From: Vicingaceae bacterium
GTDB taxonomy: Bacteria > Bacteroidota > Bacteroidia > Flavobacteriales_E > Vicingaceae
Direction of reading: 5' to 3'
Assembly (NCBI GenBank): GCA_026003395.1
Contig: BPHE01000021.1
Span: forward strand, 1-36,843
Length of the DNA stretch: 36,843 bases
Positions 36,431 through 36,843 of this stretch are shown here, piece by piece. The notes beneath the pieces were generated by a model that worked only from the letters and a program-made list of their open reading frames with translations, did no database searches and was not told where the DNA came from. How positions within the stretch are numbered: the stretch's first letter is position 1; each line of letters starts with the position of its first letter. Position numbers and translations under genes: made by a program.

Positions 36431-36843
36431 ATGGAATACAAAGATTATTATAAAATTTTGGGTGTAGACAAGAACGCCTCACAGGACGAGATAAAAAAAG
36501 CATACAGAACATTGGCAAAAAAATACCACCCGGATAAAAATCCCGGAAATAAAGAAGCCGAGGCAAAATTTAAAGAAATCAATGAAGCATATGAGGTGTT
36601 GAGTGATCCCGAAAAAAGAAAAAAATATGACACGCTGGGTGAAAATTGGAAAAATTTCCAATCCAATGCCGGTGGATTTGATTGGTCTCAATGGACCGGA
36701 GGCAATGCCGGCGGAGGGACCTATTATTATTATGAGGGAGACCCATCTGAGGTTTTTGACGACAGTGGCTTTTCCGACTTCTTTGAAGCTTTTTTTGGGC
36801 GGGGTTTTAAAACAAGAAGTTCCCAAAAAAGAGGTTATCAATC
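36431..36843 (+). CDS. DnaJ/CbpA-like J-domain protein (3' partial)
   Basis: An ATG at 36431 opens a frame that runs off the window end. Residues 1-~70 are a J-domain: [36 protein letters not shown] with HPD at 33-35 and [17 protein letters not shown] Gly/Phe/Tyr-rich stretch follows, with [14 protein letters not shown], typical of CbpA-type J-proteins without a zinc-finger cysteine region in the part visible. It stimulates DnaK ATPase. TATCTTTA (36398-36405) is a weak -7-like box. The C-terminal client-binding domain lies beyond the window. Confidence 0.93.
   Translation, partial: MEYKDYYKILGVDKNASQDEIKKAYRTLAKKYHPDKNPGNKEAEAKFKEINEAYEVLSDPEKRKKYDTLGENWKNFQSNAGGFDWSQWTGGNAGGGTYYYYEGDPSEVFDDSGFSDFFEAFFGRGFKTRSSQKRGYQ

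Noticed and set aside
36270-36566. Minus-strand frame overlapping the start of the dnaJ-like gene
   Set aside because: It conflicts with a clear J-domain on the plus strand and shows no family features; 36157-36430 is read as intergenic.

Overview
The window looks like chromosome from a moderately AT-rich member of the Bacteroidota. The evidence is lineage-typical content: type IX secretion (T9SS) parts and substrates (PorV2/PorU2-like pair, PorP/SprF-like protein, type A and type B C-terminal sorting domains), a MORN-variant (YwqK-like) protein, a CotH-family exoprotein, and several TAnnTTTG-type -7 promoter elements. The genus cannot be fixed from sequence reading alone.

Layout. (1) 1-1719: the 3' end of an Rhs gene whose variable tip resembles HET-C / zinc phospholipase proteins, an overlapping four-helix membrane protein (candidate immunity), then a decayed orphan fragment of Rhs core. 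(2) 1720-4915: dusB overlapping a secreted CotH-family protein. (3) 4915-6963: an intact IS1634-like element with 18-bp perfect inverted repeats, flanked by a 42-bp direct repeat that contains a transcription terminator. (4) 7074-11336, minus strand: an EamA-type transporter gene, then the tightly packed pssA-purS-nhaC-MORN operon. (5) 11512-17677: the overlapping porV2-porU2 pair, PorU2 being a gingipain-fold cysteine protease with a His/Cys dyad. (6) 17837-19267: an NfeD + SPFH (QmcA-like) membrane pair. (7) 19291-25043, minus strand: PorP/SprF-like protein plus a giant adhesin-like exoprotein (SBBP repeats, six near-identical 240-bp Ig-like repeats, gliding-motility C-terminal domain) that is split by a one-base frameshift. 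(8) 25269-26798: an AT-rich helical protein of unknown function. (9) 26911-29394: paaABCD, the phenylacetyl-CoA epoxygenase operon without paaE. (10) 29438-36843: esterase, TPR lipoprotein-like exported protein, tRNA-Arg(CCG), bifunctional PGI/PMI, an SDR with a degenerate active site, radA-lepA (overlapping), and the 5' end of a DnaJ/CbpA-like gene.

How it works together. Much of the window serves the cell surface. PorV2/PorU2 would process or anchor T9SS cargo, and the CotH protein and the SBBP/Ig adhesin carry cargo signals. The Rhs tip/immunity cassette is a probable antagonism module. The remainder is housekeeping (translation, DNA repair, phospholipid and purine synthesis, ion transport) plus aromatic catabolism. 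The most noteworthy items are the Rhs-HET-C/membrane-immunity pair with its orphan core remnant, the IS insertion that duplicated a terminator, the PorV2-PorU2 pair, and the homogenised repeat adhesin broken by a frameshift.
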